NCBI RefSeq assembly: GCF_004331685.1
Contig: NZ_SJSM01000035.1
Location: 786-40,259, forward strand
DNA length: 39,474 nucleotides
Direction of reading: 5' to 3'
Source of the DNA: Pedobacter hiemivivus
GTDB taxonomy: Bacteria; Bacteroidota; Bacteroidia; Sphingobacteriales; Sphingobacteriaceae
Of the stretch, positions 24,037-32,106 are shown in pieces (within the stretch, counting starts at the first letter, position 1; each line of letters starts with the position of its first letter). The translations under genes and the position numbers were made by a program. The notes below the pieces were generated by a model that worked only from the letters and a program-made list of their open reading frames with translations, did no database searches and was not told where the DNA came from.

Positions 24037-24923
24037 GCCGAATGGTATTTTCTAAATTTATTAACAAAATACTCTCCCGTAAGGTTTACGCCTAATGTAA
24101 TCAGGAACAGTACTGCAGCAATAGCAAAAAGTGAATAATAATGAGTTGTCTGATAAGGCACCTCTCCCATTTCAATAGCAATAGTAGCGGTGATGGTCCG
24201 AACAGAATGAAAAAAGCCTTTTGGAAAAGCAGCTGCATTTCCTGTTGCCATCAATACGGTCATGGTTTCTCCAATGGCACGACCTACACCCAGCATCACA
24301 GCTGCCATAATACCTGGGCCAGCAGCAGGAATAGTCACCTTAATCAGCGTTTGCCATTTACTTGCCCCAACGCCATAGCTCGCCTCCCTATAGGTACCTG
24401 GAACCCCATGCAAAGCATCGTCAGTCACGGTAATGATGGTTGGTAATGCCATAACAGCTAATAAAATTGCGCCATTCATGGCATTTAAACCGTTAGAAAG
24501 TCCGATAATATCTGCAATACCAGGCCCCAGCACAACGATTCCCAAAAAACCAATGGCTACAGATGGCACAGCGGCCAACATCTCTATCATTGGTTTCAAT
24601 ACACTTTTAACACGCATACTTGCATACTCAGACAAATATGCAGCGGTTCCTATACCAAGGGGTATTGCAATAACCATAGCGCCAAGAGTGACCAGACAAG
24701 TACTCACCAATAAGGGAAGAATCCCATAAACCTCTGGATCCCCAGAAGGATTCCATTGTGTACCAGTAATAAAATCAAGCGGATGTATCTTTAAGAAAAA
24801 AGCAATTGTATTCCATAGCAGCATAAAAAAAATCCCACCTAAAATAGCAATCACCAATAGCCCCGTTGTTTTTACAACTAGCTTTATGGATTTGTCAATA
24901 CTTTCTCTAACACCTAACTTCAT
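24033..24923 (-). CDS. pstC: Phosphate ABC transporter permease
   Basis: The 296-residue permease has a long N-terminal segment before the first helix (ESIDKSIKLVVKTTGLLVI), about six membrane helices and the transport signature DALHGVPGTYREASYGVGA. VGRAIGETMTVLMATGNAAAF is characteristic of PstC. It forms the heterodimeric channel with PstA. It starts 8 bp after the pstS stop codon and overlaps pstA by 4 bp. Confidence 0.95.
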   Translation of the reverse strand: MKLGVRESIDKSIKLVVKTTGLLVIAILGGIFFMLLWNTIAFFLKIHPLDFITGTQWNPSGDPEVYGILPLLVSTCLVTLGAMVIAIPLGIGTAAYLSEYASMRVKSVLKPMIEMLAAVPSVAIGFLGIVVLGPGIADIIGLSNGLNAMNGAILLAVMALPTIITVTDDALHGVPGTYREASYGVGASKWQTLIKVTIPAAGPGIMAAVMLGVGRAIGETMTVLMATGNAAAFPKGFFHSVRTITATIAIEMGEVPYQTTHYYSLFAIAAVLFLITLGVNLTGEYFVNKFRKYHSA

Positions 24924-24931
24924 GATAAGAA

Positions 24932-25765
24932 TTAATGAGTGATGTAATAACCTGAATCCTGGATAATTTTCCGCCCCTTCCCGCTTTTCTCAAATGCAAC
25001 AAACGCTGCAACCTTGTCCCATGATGTTTCTGGAATAAACTGGTAAAGCGGCCTTTGGAAATAATAACGACCTTGCATGATTGATTGTTGATCCAATGGA
25101 GAAATAGCTGGCCGACCAATTTTTGCTGAAATCCTTAATACTTTAACGGGCTGTCCAGTACCGTCCTTTAAAATATATCCGGCTCCAACATACCCTATCC
25201 CCGAAATATCCATTTTTACCCCCTCCATAATTTGAGCATTGCCATTCATCTCCTTCGCATCGGTGCTAAATCGGATTTTTAATTTTTTACGGACAAATGA
25301 ATGTGTCCCTGAATTGCTTTGTCGGCCATAAATATTGATCCTGATGTCCTGACCTGTTATCGGTTTCCAGGATTTGTACTCCCCACTGAGGATTTTACCC
25401 AGTGCGCCGACATCAATACTATCTAAAGGGAAATTCTTTTGAACTATAAAAGCTGTTGCATCCTCCGCAAAAACTACCGTACGCAATCTTATTCCTCTAT
25501 CTTTAAACATCCTGATCTCATCGGTATTTAAAGGTCTGGATGAATTGGCAATATCAGCTTGTCCGTTGAGCAATGAAGCTATGCCCAATCCTGAACCGCC
25601 ACCCGAAATAGCGACACTAAATTCTTTGTTGACTAGGTAAAAGCTTTCAGCGAGCCTGACAACAAGATTTACCTCGGTATCAGAGCCCTTTACTTTGATG
25701 GCTTTATTATTACTGCTGCAGGCCAACAATAAAATGATACAGCAATAGGCTACATTGCATTTCAT
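24932..25765 (-). CDS. pstS: Phosphate-binding lipoprotein of the Pst transporter
   Basis: The 277-residue product is a lipoprotein (IILLLACSS, lipidated Cys16). Phosphate-loop motifs include KGSDTEVNLV near the N-terminus, SGGGSGLGIASLLNGQADIA and IYGRQSNSGTHSFVRKKL. It delivers phosphate to the PstC/PstA channel. It heads the pst genes, 61 bp after a CHAD-domain gene on the same strand. Confidence 0.94.
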   Translation of the reverse strand: MKCNVAYCCIILLLACSSNNKAIKVKGSDTEVNLVVRLAESFYLVNKEFSVAISGGGSGLGIASLLNGQADIANSSRPLNTDEIRMFKDRGIRLRTVVFAEDATAFIVQKNFPLDSIDVGALGKILSGEYKSWKPITGQDIRINIYGRQSNSGTHSFVRKKLKIRFSTDAKEMNGNAQIMEGVKMDISGIGYVGAGYILKDGTGQPVKVLRISAKIGRPAISPLDQQSIMQGRYYFQRPLYQFIPETSWDKVAAFVAFEKSGKGRKIIQDSGYYITH

Positions 25766-25826
25766 AAGCAGTTTGTTACTATAAAGATACTACATATTCA
25801 AATTAGTTGCATTAATTATCCCTTAA

Positions 25827-26612
25827 TCAGGTGTGAAACAAATTACCTTTGACTAGAGCCATAGCTTCAGCTTTTCTAATTCTCCATCTTTTCCTGATCC
25901 CTTTCAGGATATCTTTATCATGCAGGGACAACCTAGTTAATAAGGCCGCATTTAATAAAGTTATGCCGACTACCCAGTCCAGGTAGTCATTTAAAATATC
26001 ACTTAACTTATTCAACTCATACAGACTCATTTTACCGGCAATGGGAAAGTGGTTTTGAACAGGGGGATGAAATATTTTCAAGGTATACAATACATCTTTC
26101 AGTTGTTTTTTTAGCACATGCAAACGGGTGTCCTGGGTGTCTGTCTCGATCAATCTATCAATAGCCTGGGACTTTTTTTGAATAAACCTCTCCAGCCTTT
26201 TTTTTGATACCCGATTAGGTGCATTCCTTCTCATCTGTTTGATGACGCGGCGAAAATGAAAGTACTTTAAGGTTATCAGCAGGCTGCATTTTGCTATTGC
26301 TATTTGCCGCAACACCTGGTGTGGATACCCATCTTTTTTATTATAAAACGGGGTGATATGATCATAATAGATCTGCAAATCGCGAACGCTTCCTGCATAC
26401 TTATAGATCTTCTTTAATTTTGAAGGTACCTTTAGCTTTTTCTTTGCCGAAGAACCTAATCCAACCAGACGTACGAAAGCTCTTAGTTTCTTGAATTCAA
26501 CCCGAAACTGGTGTATAGCTTCCTTATCGCCGTTATACATAATGAGCAAGGCATACTGCTCAATGTTCCTCATTCTTTTTTTCAGGTACCTTTTTATCTG
26601 CTTCCTTTTCAT
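25827..26612 (-). CDS. CHAD-domain protein
   Basis: The 261-residue, strongly basic protein is a CHAD domain along most of its length: IHQFRVEFKKLRAFVRL and the KYAGSVRDLQIYYDH motif carry the conserved basic and His residues, and the rest is helical. CHAD domains bind polyphosphate. The usual CYTH partner domain is absent. It is the first gene of the transcription unit with pstS, pstC, pstA and pstB (61 bp gap to pstS). This suggests a link between phosphate import and polyphosphate, for example sensing stores or nucleating granules. That role is inferred from position. Confidence 0.88.
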   Translation of the reverse strand: MKRKQIKRYLKKRMRNIEQYALLIMYNGDKEAIHQFRVEFKKLRAFVRLVGLGSSAKKKLKVPSKLKKIYKYAGSVRDLQIYYDHITPFYNKKDGYPHQVLRQIAIAKCSLLITLKYFHFRRVIKQMRRNAPNRVSKKRLERFIQKKSQAIDRLIETDTQDTRLHVLKKQLKDVLYTLKIFHPPVQNHFPIAGKMSLYELNKLSDILNDYLDWVVGITLLNAALLTRLSLHDKDILKGIRKRWRIRKAEAMALVKGNLFHT

Positions 26613-26711
26613 CCTATAACCGTATTCCCTAACAAGACAAAAAAATCGATAAATAGTTTCTTGACGTAAGCGAGCAATTTTTGTTTAATTTTACAGCAAA
26701 TATTAAACAAC

Positions 26712-27842
26712 ATGCCTTTTTCGTCTTTAGGTTTATCACCTGCTTTATTAAAAGCACTGGCAAATCAGAATTTTACCGTACCTACCCCTATACAACAAGC
26801 AGCTATACCAGCCATACTAGATAAAAAAGACGTTTTAGGTATTGCTAAAACAGGATCCGGTAAAACTGCTGGTTATGCTTTGCCGCTTTTAATGAATGTA
26901 CAACAATCCTTAGGTCTAAAAAATCGCCATGCCAACGCATTGGTTTTAGTGCCTACACGTGAACTGGCCGAGCAGGTAAAAAATGTATTCCAGACTTTTA
27001 CTAAGGCGCTTCCGCAGCCAGTCAAAACATTGGCTGTATATGGTGGTGTTTCTATCAACCCGCAAATGATGGGTATGCAGGGTGTAAATATCCTTGTTGC
27101 TACACCCGGCAGGTTGTTGGAGTTAATAGATTCGAATGCGGTACACTTATCCAGCATCGAAACATTGGTATTAGACGAAGCAGATAAGATGCTTAATCTT
27201 GGCTTTAAAGAAGAGCTGAACAAAATTCTTGCGCTGTTACCTGAAAAGCGTCAAAACCTATTGTTTTCTGCTACCCTGAGTCCTGATATTGAAAACATTA
27301 ATCAAATCTTGCTACATGATCCAGTAGTGATTAAAATAGAAGCTGGGGAAGATACGCTAGATACGATCAATCAGCTGGCTTATATTGTTTCGGATGAAAA
27401 GAAAGGCCCTTTCTTGCGCTATCTGATCAATCACCATGAGATGAAACAAGTATTGGTATTTACCTCTTCTACTCACCAGGCCGATGCGGTAGTAAATAAG
27501 CTTCGCAAAAATAACATTGATGCGAAAGCCATTCACAGCAAGAAAAGCCAGGGTTCGAGAACCGAATCTTTATATCTGTTTAAATCAGGCAAGCTTAAGG
27601 TGTTGGTGGCTACAGATTTAATGGCCAGAGGGATTGACATTAACTTCCTTCCTTTTGTGATTAACTATGAATTGCCGAGATCACCTAAAGATTATGTGCA
27701 CCGAATTGGTAGAACTGGTCGTGCCGAAAACCCAGGTGACGCAATTTCATTGGTAAGCCAGAATGAACTACATCATTTTGAAGTTATTCAAAAAAAGATG
27801 GGGAAACAGGTGAAAATGATCGATAGCGAAACTATGTTATAA
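26712..27842 (+). CDS. DEAD-box RNA helicase (RhlE-like)
   Basis: The 376-residue protein has the full DEAD-box set in order: Q motif (PTPIQQAAIP), Walker A AKTGSGKT (residues 45-52), PTRELA, TPGR, VLDEADKML, LFSATLS and HRIGRTGRA. It is close to the minimal two-RecA core, with only a short tail after motif VI and no basic C-terminal extension, consistent with the RhlE-like group. It unwinds RNA in ribosome assembly or mRNA turnover, often at low temperature. It is divergent from the CHAD-pst operon across a 99-bp gap and is followed 10 bp later by an AraC gene. Confidence 0.93.
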   Translation: MPFSSLGLSPALLKALANQNFTVPTPIQQAAIPAILDKKDVLGIAKTGSGKTAGYALPLLMNVQQSLGLKNRHANALVLVPTRELAEQVKNVFQTFTKALPQPVKTLAVYGGVSINPQMMGMQGVNILVATPGRLLELIDSNAVHLSSIETLVLDEADKMLNLGFKEELNKILALLPEKRQNLLFSATLSPDIENINQILLHDPVVIKIEAGEDTLDTINQLAYIVSDEKKGPFLRYLINHHEMKQVLVFTSSTHQADAVVNKLRKNNIDAKAIHSKKSQGSRTESLYLFKSGKLKVLVATDLMARGIDINFLPFVINYELPRSPKDYVHRIGRTGRAENPGDAISLVSQNELHHFEVIQKKMGKQVKMIDSETML

Positions 27843-27852
27843 CAGGAAATGA

Positions 27853-28605
27853 ATGGATGACATTGAGTATAAAATAATCAAACCCGACTCATCGCTGTCC
27901 GACTTTGTAGAGAGCTTTTGGATGATTGTCAATCATTCAGAAGAAAGTAAGGAAATAGTAGTATTACCCAATGCTACCATAGATATTTCCCTATCCCGCT
28001 CTTTATCAGAACCATTTCACATTATGCTCATGGGACTAGAAAATGAGGCGGGTCAAACATCCCTTAACCCTAAAATGGTCATTTTTGCCATCAGCTTTAA
28101 GTTATTGGCTATTGAATACCTATTAAAAACCAGCATCTCAGATTTGGTTAATGAGGGCCGACCGCTTCCACCTGATTTTTGGGGATTTAGCCAGGATGAC
28201 CTGAATGATTTTGATAGTTTTCACTTCAAAGCTTCCAACAAAATAAAGGAATTGATCAAGGAAAAAATAGACGAAAGAAAACGGAGACTCTTTGAACTCA
28301 TCTATTCCTCAAACGGCGCATTGACTGTTAAAGAATTATCTGAGAAGGTATATTGGAGCAGCAGGCAGATCAACCGATACTTTAATCAGCAATTCGGCAT
28401 TTCCCTGAAATTGTATTGCAACCTATTAAGATTCAGCGCTTCATTTAACCAACTCAACGATGGGCGACTTTTTCCGGAACAAAACTATACCGATCAGGCT
28501 CATTTTATTCGGGAGATCAAAAAGTTCTCTGGAGTAGCTCCGGGAGAACTCTCTAAAAACAAAAACGACCGATTTATACAATTATCAGCATTGAAGAAGC
28601 AGTAG
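27853..28605 (+). CDS. AraC-family transcriptional regulator
   Basis: The 250-residue protein has an N-terminal beta domain (YKIIKPDSSLSDFVESFWMI) and a C-terminal AraC DNA-binding domain. The first helix-turn-helix is LTVKELSEKVYWSSRQINRYFNQ and the second lies around DQAHFIREIKKFSGVAPGEL. It starts 10 bp after the helicase stop and ends 28 bp before the Tet(X)-like monooxygenase gene, its most likely target. The effector is unknown. Confidence 0.9.
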   Translation: MDDIEYKIIKPDSSLSDFVESFWMIVNHSEESKEIVVLPNATIDISLSRSLSEPFHIMLMGLENEAGQTSLNPKMVIFAISFKLLAIEYLLKTSISDLVNEGRPLPPDFWGFSQDDLNDFDSFHFKASNKIKELIKEKIDERKRRLFELIYSSNGALTVKELSEKVYWSSRQINRYFNQQFGISLKLYCNLLRFSASFNQLNDGRLFPEQNYTDQAHFIREIKKFSGVAPGELSKNKNDRFIQLSALKKQ

Positions 28606-28633
28606 TTTTACTTCAGTTAAACTCATATTCAAA

Positions 28634-29800
28634 ATGCTAACTAAAAATATAAAAATAGCCATCGTAGGTGGCGGCCCGGGTGGCCTCACATTGGCGAGAC
28701 TACTGCAAATGAATGGTGCAGAAGTAAAGGTTTACGAAAGAGACCTAAATAAAAATGCAAGAGTACAAGGAGCTACACTTGACCTACATGATGATTCAGG
28801 CTTGAAAGCTTTAGAAAAAGCTGGACTGATGGATGCTTTCAAAGCTAATTACCGTCCCGGTGCTGACAAAATGCGTATTGTAGATCATCTTGCCAATGTT
28901 GCTTACGACCAACATACCGATAATCAGCCGGAGGAAACATTTGGCAATCCCTATTTCCGACCGGAAATTGACCGTGGTCCATTGAGGAAAATCTTATTAG
29001 AATCTTTAGATCCGGATACCGTTGTATGGAATAGTCAGTTTAAATCTATGCAGCAAACCGGTAACACTTGGACAGTCGAATTTCAAAATGGTAATCTTGC
29101 TACCGCTGATTTGGTGATTGCAGCAGATGGTGCGAATTCAAAAATCAGGCATTTGATTACGCCACTCAAGCCAGTTTACTCGGGCGTAACTGCTATTGAA
29201 GGCAGCATATATGATGCTCAGCACAAGGTGCCCCGTATTTTCGAGTTATTAAAAGATGGTAAAATATTTGGTTTTGGTACCGGAAAAACGATAATCGTCA
29301 GTTCAAAAGGCGACGGAAGTGTGGCTTTTTATGCAGGTTTCAGAGCTCCCGAAAATTGGTCAAGCCAATATGAACTGGATTTTTCGGATAAAGCAAGCAT
29401 CCTAAATTGGTTTAAGCATGAATTTGCAGAATGGGATAACATTTGGCAGGAATTATTTGAAAATGCGGAGACTCCTTTTATACCGAGACCGCTGTATTGT
29501 ATTCCATTGAATCAGACCTGGGATGCCTTATCCAATTTAACCATGCTAGGTGATGCAGCGCATCTTATGCCTCCTTATGCCGGTGAAGGTGTAAATATGG
29601 CCATGCTTGATGCGCTGGAATTGTCCGAACACCTGATTAATCCTGAATATAAAACGCTACAAACTGCCATAGCCAATTACGAAAACCAAATGCGCATTAG
29701 AGCAGCTGAAGCTGCGAAAGGATCCCTTGAGAATACCTTATGGATGCACGATAACGATGCAATAACGAAGATGATGGCCATGTTTGACGCCCCTTCGTAA
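28634..29800 (+). CDS. Tet(X)-like FAD-dependent monooxygenase
   Basis: The 388-residue flavoprotein has a Rossmann FAD motif VGGGPGGLTLARLL (from residue 11), an Arg/Gly-rich ARVQGATLDLHDDSG segment and the second FAD motif GDAAHLMPPYAGEGVN (306-321). Length and motifs follow Tet(X), the tetracycline-inactivating enzyme, by my recollection of that sequence. Aligned with a constant three-residue offset, the Tet(X2) tetracycline contacts Gln192, Arg213 and His234 become Glu189, Lys210 and Ala231. Tetracycline is therefore probably not its main substrate, and the aromatic substrate is unknown. It has no membrane helix. It lies 28 bp downstream of an AraC regulator, and its 3' end nearly touches a convergent GNAT gene. 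Confidence 0.88.
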   Translation: MLTKNIKIAIVGGGPGGLTLARLLQMNGAEVKVYERDLNKNARVQGATLDLHDDSGLKALEKAGLMDAFKANYRPGADKMRIVDHLANVAYDQHTDNQPEETFGNPYFRPEIDRGPLRKILLESLDPDTVVWNSQFKSMQQTGNTWTVEFQNGNLATADLVIAADGANSKIRHLITPLKPVYSGVTAIEGSIYDAQHKVPRIFELLKDGKIFGFGTGKTIIVSSKGDGSVAFYAGFRAPENWSSQYELDFSDKASILNWFKHEFAEWDNIWQELFENAETPFIPRPLYCIPLNQTWDALSNLTMLGDAAHLMPPYAGEGVNMAMLDALELSEHLINPEYKTLQTAIANYENQMRIRAAEAAKGSLENTLWMHDNDAITKMMAMFDAPS

Positions 29801-29805
29801 CACAA

Positions 29806-30336
29806 TCAATTACCGCGAGATCCAATAGCTTTAGTAAGCTGATAAATGTAGTTTAACTTGATTGGCGTAACTACCTGTTCGCCAATCTTTTTAGCACCAA
29901 GTTTTTCTACAGCCTTTTGGGAACGTAAATTTTGACTTCCTACGTGGAAAATAACAGCATCTAAGTATTCAAAGGCATGATTCATCATTAGCCTTTTTAA
30001 GGCTGAGTTATAAGTTCCTCCCCAAAATTGTCTGGCAATAAAAGTAAAACCAATAGCAATGGCCTTTTTCTCTTCATCAAAATCATAATATCTGGAACAT
30101 CCAATAACTTCGCCAGTCTCTTTATCTAACACCAGATAGGCCCCCTCAGATGCTAATGCGCCCTCAAAGAAGGCTTCAAACACCACACGAAGATAGCGAT
30201 CATTATTAGGGTGTTGCTCCCAAATCAAGGGGTCTGAAGCAACCCGATATAAAGCTTCAAAATGCTCCGCTTTTAAGGGTATGATCTGGATAAGGTCGTC
30301 TTCTAATTCCTCCTGTCTATCAAACGTATTATTCAT
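29806..30336 (-). CDS. GNAT-family N-acetyltransferase
   Basis: The 176-residue protein has the RimJ/RimL-like GNAT layout. The beta4 strand is EVIGCSRYYDFDEE, the acetyl-CoA-binding region is FIARQFWGGTYNSALKRLMMNHAFE, and the C-terminal part is FHVGSQNLRSQKAVEKLGAKKIG, with the Asn/Ser residues of motif B. It transfers acetyl groups to an unknown amine. The gene converges on the Tet(X)-like gene with five bases between stop codons, and no terminator is visible between them. Confidence 0.88.
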   Translation of the reverse strand: MNNTFDRQEELEDDLIQIIPLKAEHFEALYRVASDPLIWEQHPNNDRYLRVVFEAFFEGALASEGAYLVLDKETGEVIGCSRYYDFDEEKKAIAIGFTFIARQFWGGTYNSALKRLMMNHAFEYLDAVIFHVGSQNLRSQKAVEKLGAKKIGEQVVTPIKLNYIYQLTKAIGSRGN

Positions 30337-30480
30337 GCTCCTTTTATGTTAAGATAACTGATCATAAAGCTATTTTTCAATATAAAACACCAATCCTTCT
30401 TATGTAAGTTCGTTGTTAGCTATATCATTAGATACAGCACAATTTCATGATTTTATCCCTGATAAAAAAACAATTAATTT

Positions 30481-32097
30481 ATGAAATATATTGATTCAAG
30501 AATTTCGCAAGTAAAAGTAAGCTTGATGTTATTTTTAATGCTGACCAATGCTTCTGCATGGGCTACAGATCCAAAAAAAGAAAAAGAGCCAGGAAAAAGT
30601 GAATGGGTTTACCTTGGCGCTGATGGCAAACTGGTTTATAAAAAAAGTCCTAAGGGCGATCGGATCATGGACTTCTCTTATGCTGGCTATATGGGTGGCG
30701 GTGTGGCGCTACCTAATGTAACAGTAAAAGTGACAGTAAAGCCGTTAAGTGATGCGAATGCAGATTGCACAGCGCTAATTCAAGCAGCTATTGACAAAGT
30801 ATCAGCAATGCCCTTAGCTAAGGATGGCTTTCGTGGAACTGTTTTATTAGCTCCAGGAATTTACCCTTGTTCCAAAACTATAAAGATCACGGCTGATGGC
30901 GTTGTACTTCGTGGAAGCGGCAAATCATCCACGGGAAGTGTGATTTTGATGAGTGGTGAAAAGCATGTAGCAATCACTTTATCAAATGGAGTTAATCAAC
31001 GCATTGGCAACCGTTTGGGCAATGCTACTGAAAGTGAAAAAGCAGTTAAAATAACGGATAATTACCTACCCGCAGGAAGTATGAGCTTTACCGTAGTTGA
31101 TGTATCTCAATTTAAAGTTGGAGATCAGGTAGAAGTTAGAAAACCAGTTACGGACAAATGGGTAGAGTTTATGCAAATGAATGATTTAGTGCGTGACGGA
31201 AAGCCTCAAACCTGGATTAAAGCAGGTTCATTGTTGATTACTGAACGTCGTATTGCGGCCATAAAGGGACAAAAAATCACGCTGGATGTCCCTTTGGTGG
31301 ATTCCTATGACGCAAATTACACCAATGATGAAACTACCTTGGTATTGGCAAATGATGTAAAACGACTTAAACAAGCTGGTTTAGAAAACCTACGCATTGT
31401 ATCTCCGCCACAAGCCATTAACCACACCAAAGCGCTTTACTATGCAGTGAGACTGAATGGTGAGGATTGCTGGATGAAAGATCTGGACTTGATGGAAACT
31501 ATGGAAAGTGTTGGAGTTGGCGGCCGCAGGATTACCATCCAACGTGTAGCCGTTGTTCGTAAGGCCTTACATGAGGGAGCTTCAAAACCAGCAGAATTTG
31601 CACCAAACGCTGGACAAGTCCTGTTAGATCATTGTTCGGTAGAAGGCGATAACATTTGGTATGTCGCTTTAGGAGCCGGGCAAACAGGCCCTATCGTTTT
31701 CTTGAATTGCAATTTTGTAGGCAATGGCCGTATTGAAGGACATCAACGCTGGAGCACAGGTATGCTTTTAGATAACTGTAAAGCGCCAAATGGTGGCATG
31801 GACTTCAAAAATAGGGGCAGTATGGGTTCTGGTCATGGTTGGGGAACTGCATGGTCTGTGGCCTGGAATTGTGAAGCCAGCAGCTATGTAAATCAAATCC
31901 CTCCGGGTACTTACAATTGGGTAATCGGCAGCAAAGGAAGAAGTATGCTATTGCCAAGACCTTTTAACAACTCAGGCCCTACGCTACCGGAAGGCATCTT
32001 TGACTCTCAAAATGTTCCTGTTGGTCCTTCAAGCTTATATTTAACTCAGTTACAGGAACGCTTGGGTAAACCAGCTCTAAAAGCAATCGGATACTAA
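30481..32097 (+). CDS. Secreted right-handed beta-helix protein (pectate-lyase-like fold)
   Basis: The 538-residue product has a signal peptide (VKVSLMLFLMLTNASAWA). The catalytic-type fold starts with ADCTALIQAAIDKVSAMP and GTVLLAPGIYPCSKTIKI, the usual opening of pectate-lyase-superfamily helices, and continues with strand units such as GVVLRGSGKSSTGSVILMSG. A charged stretch follows the signal. Family members are glycan lyases or hydrolases in the periplasm or at the surface. I cannot place it in a numbered family. It is co-transcribed with the GH27 alpha-galactosidase gene 9 bp downstream, so it probably acts on a galactose-containing plant or algal polysaccharide. Confidence 0.85.
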   Translation: MKYIDSRISQVKVSLMLFLMLTNASAWATDPKKEKEPGKSEWVYLGADGKLVYKKSPKGDRIMDFSYAGYMGGGVALPNVTVKVTVKPLSDANADCTALIQAAIDKVSAMPLAKDGFRGTVLLAPGIYPCSKTIKITADGVVLRGSGKSSTGSVILMSGEKHVAITLSNGVNQRIGNRLGNATESEKAVKITDNYLPAGSMSFTVVDVSQFKVGDQVEVRKPVTDKWVEFMQMNDLVRDGKPQTWIKAGSLLITERRIAAIKGQKITLDVPLVDSYDANYTNDETTLVLANDVKRLKQAGLENLRIVSPPQAINHTKALYYAVRLNGEDCWMKDLDLMETMESVGVGGRRITIQRVAVVRKALHEGASKPAEFAPNAGQVLLDHCSVEGDNIWYVALGAGQTGPIVFLNCNFVGNGRIEGHQRWSTGMLLDNCKAPNGGMDFKNRGSMGSGHGWGTAWSVAWNCEASSYVNQIPPGTYNWVIGSKGRSMLLPRPFNNSGPTLPEGIFDSQNVPVGPSSLYLTQLQERLGKPALKAIGY

Positions 32098-32106
32098 ACA
32101 AGAATT

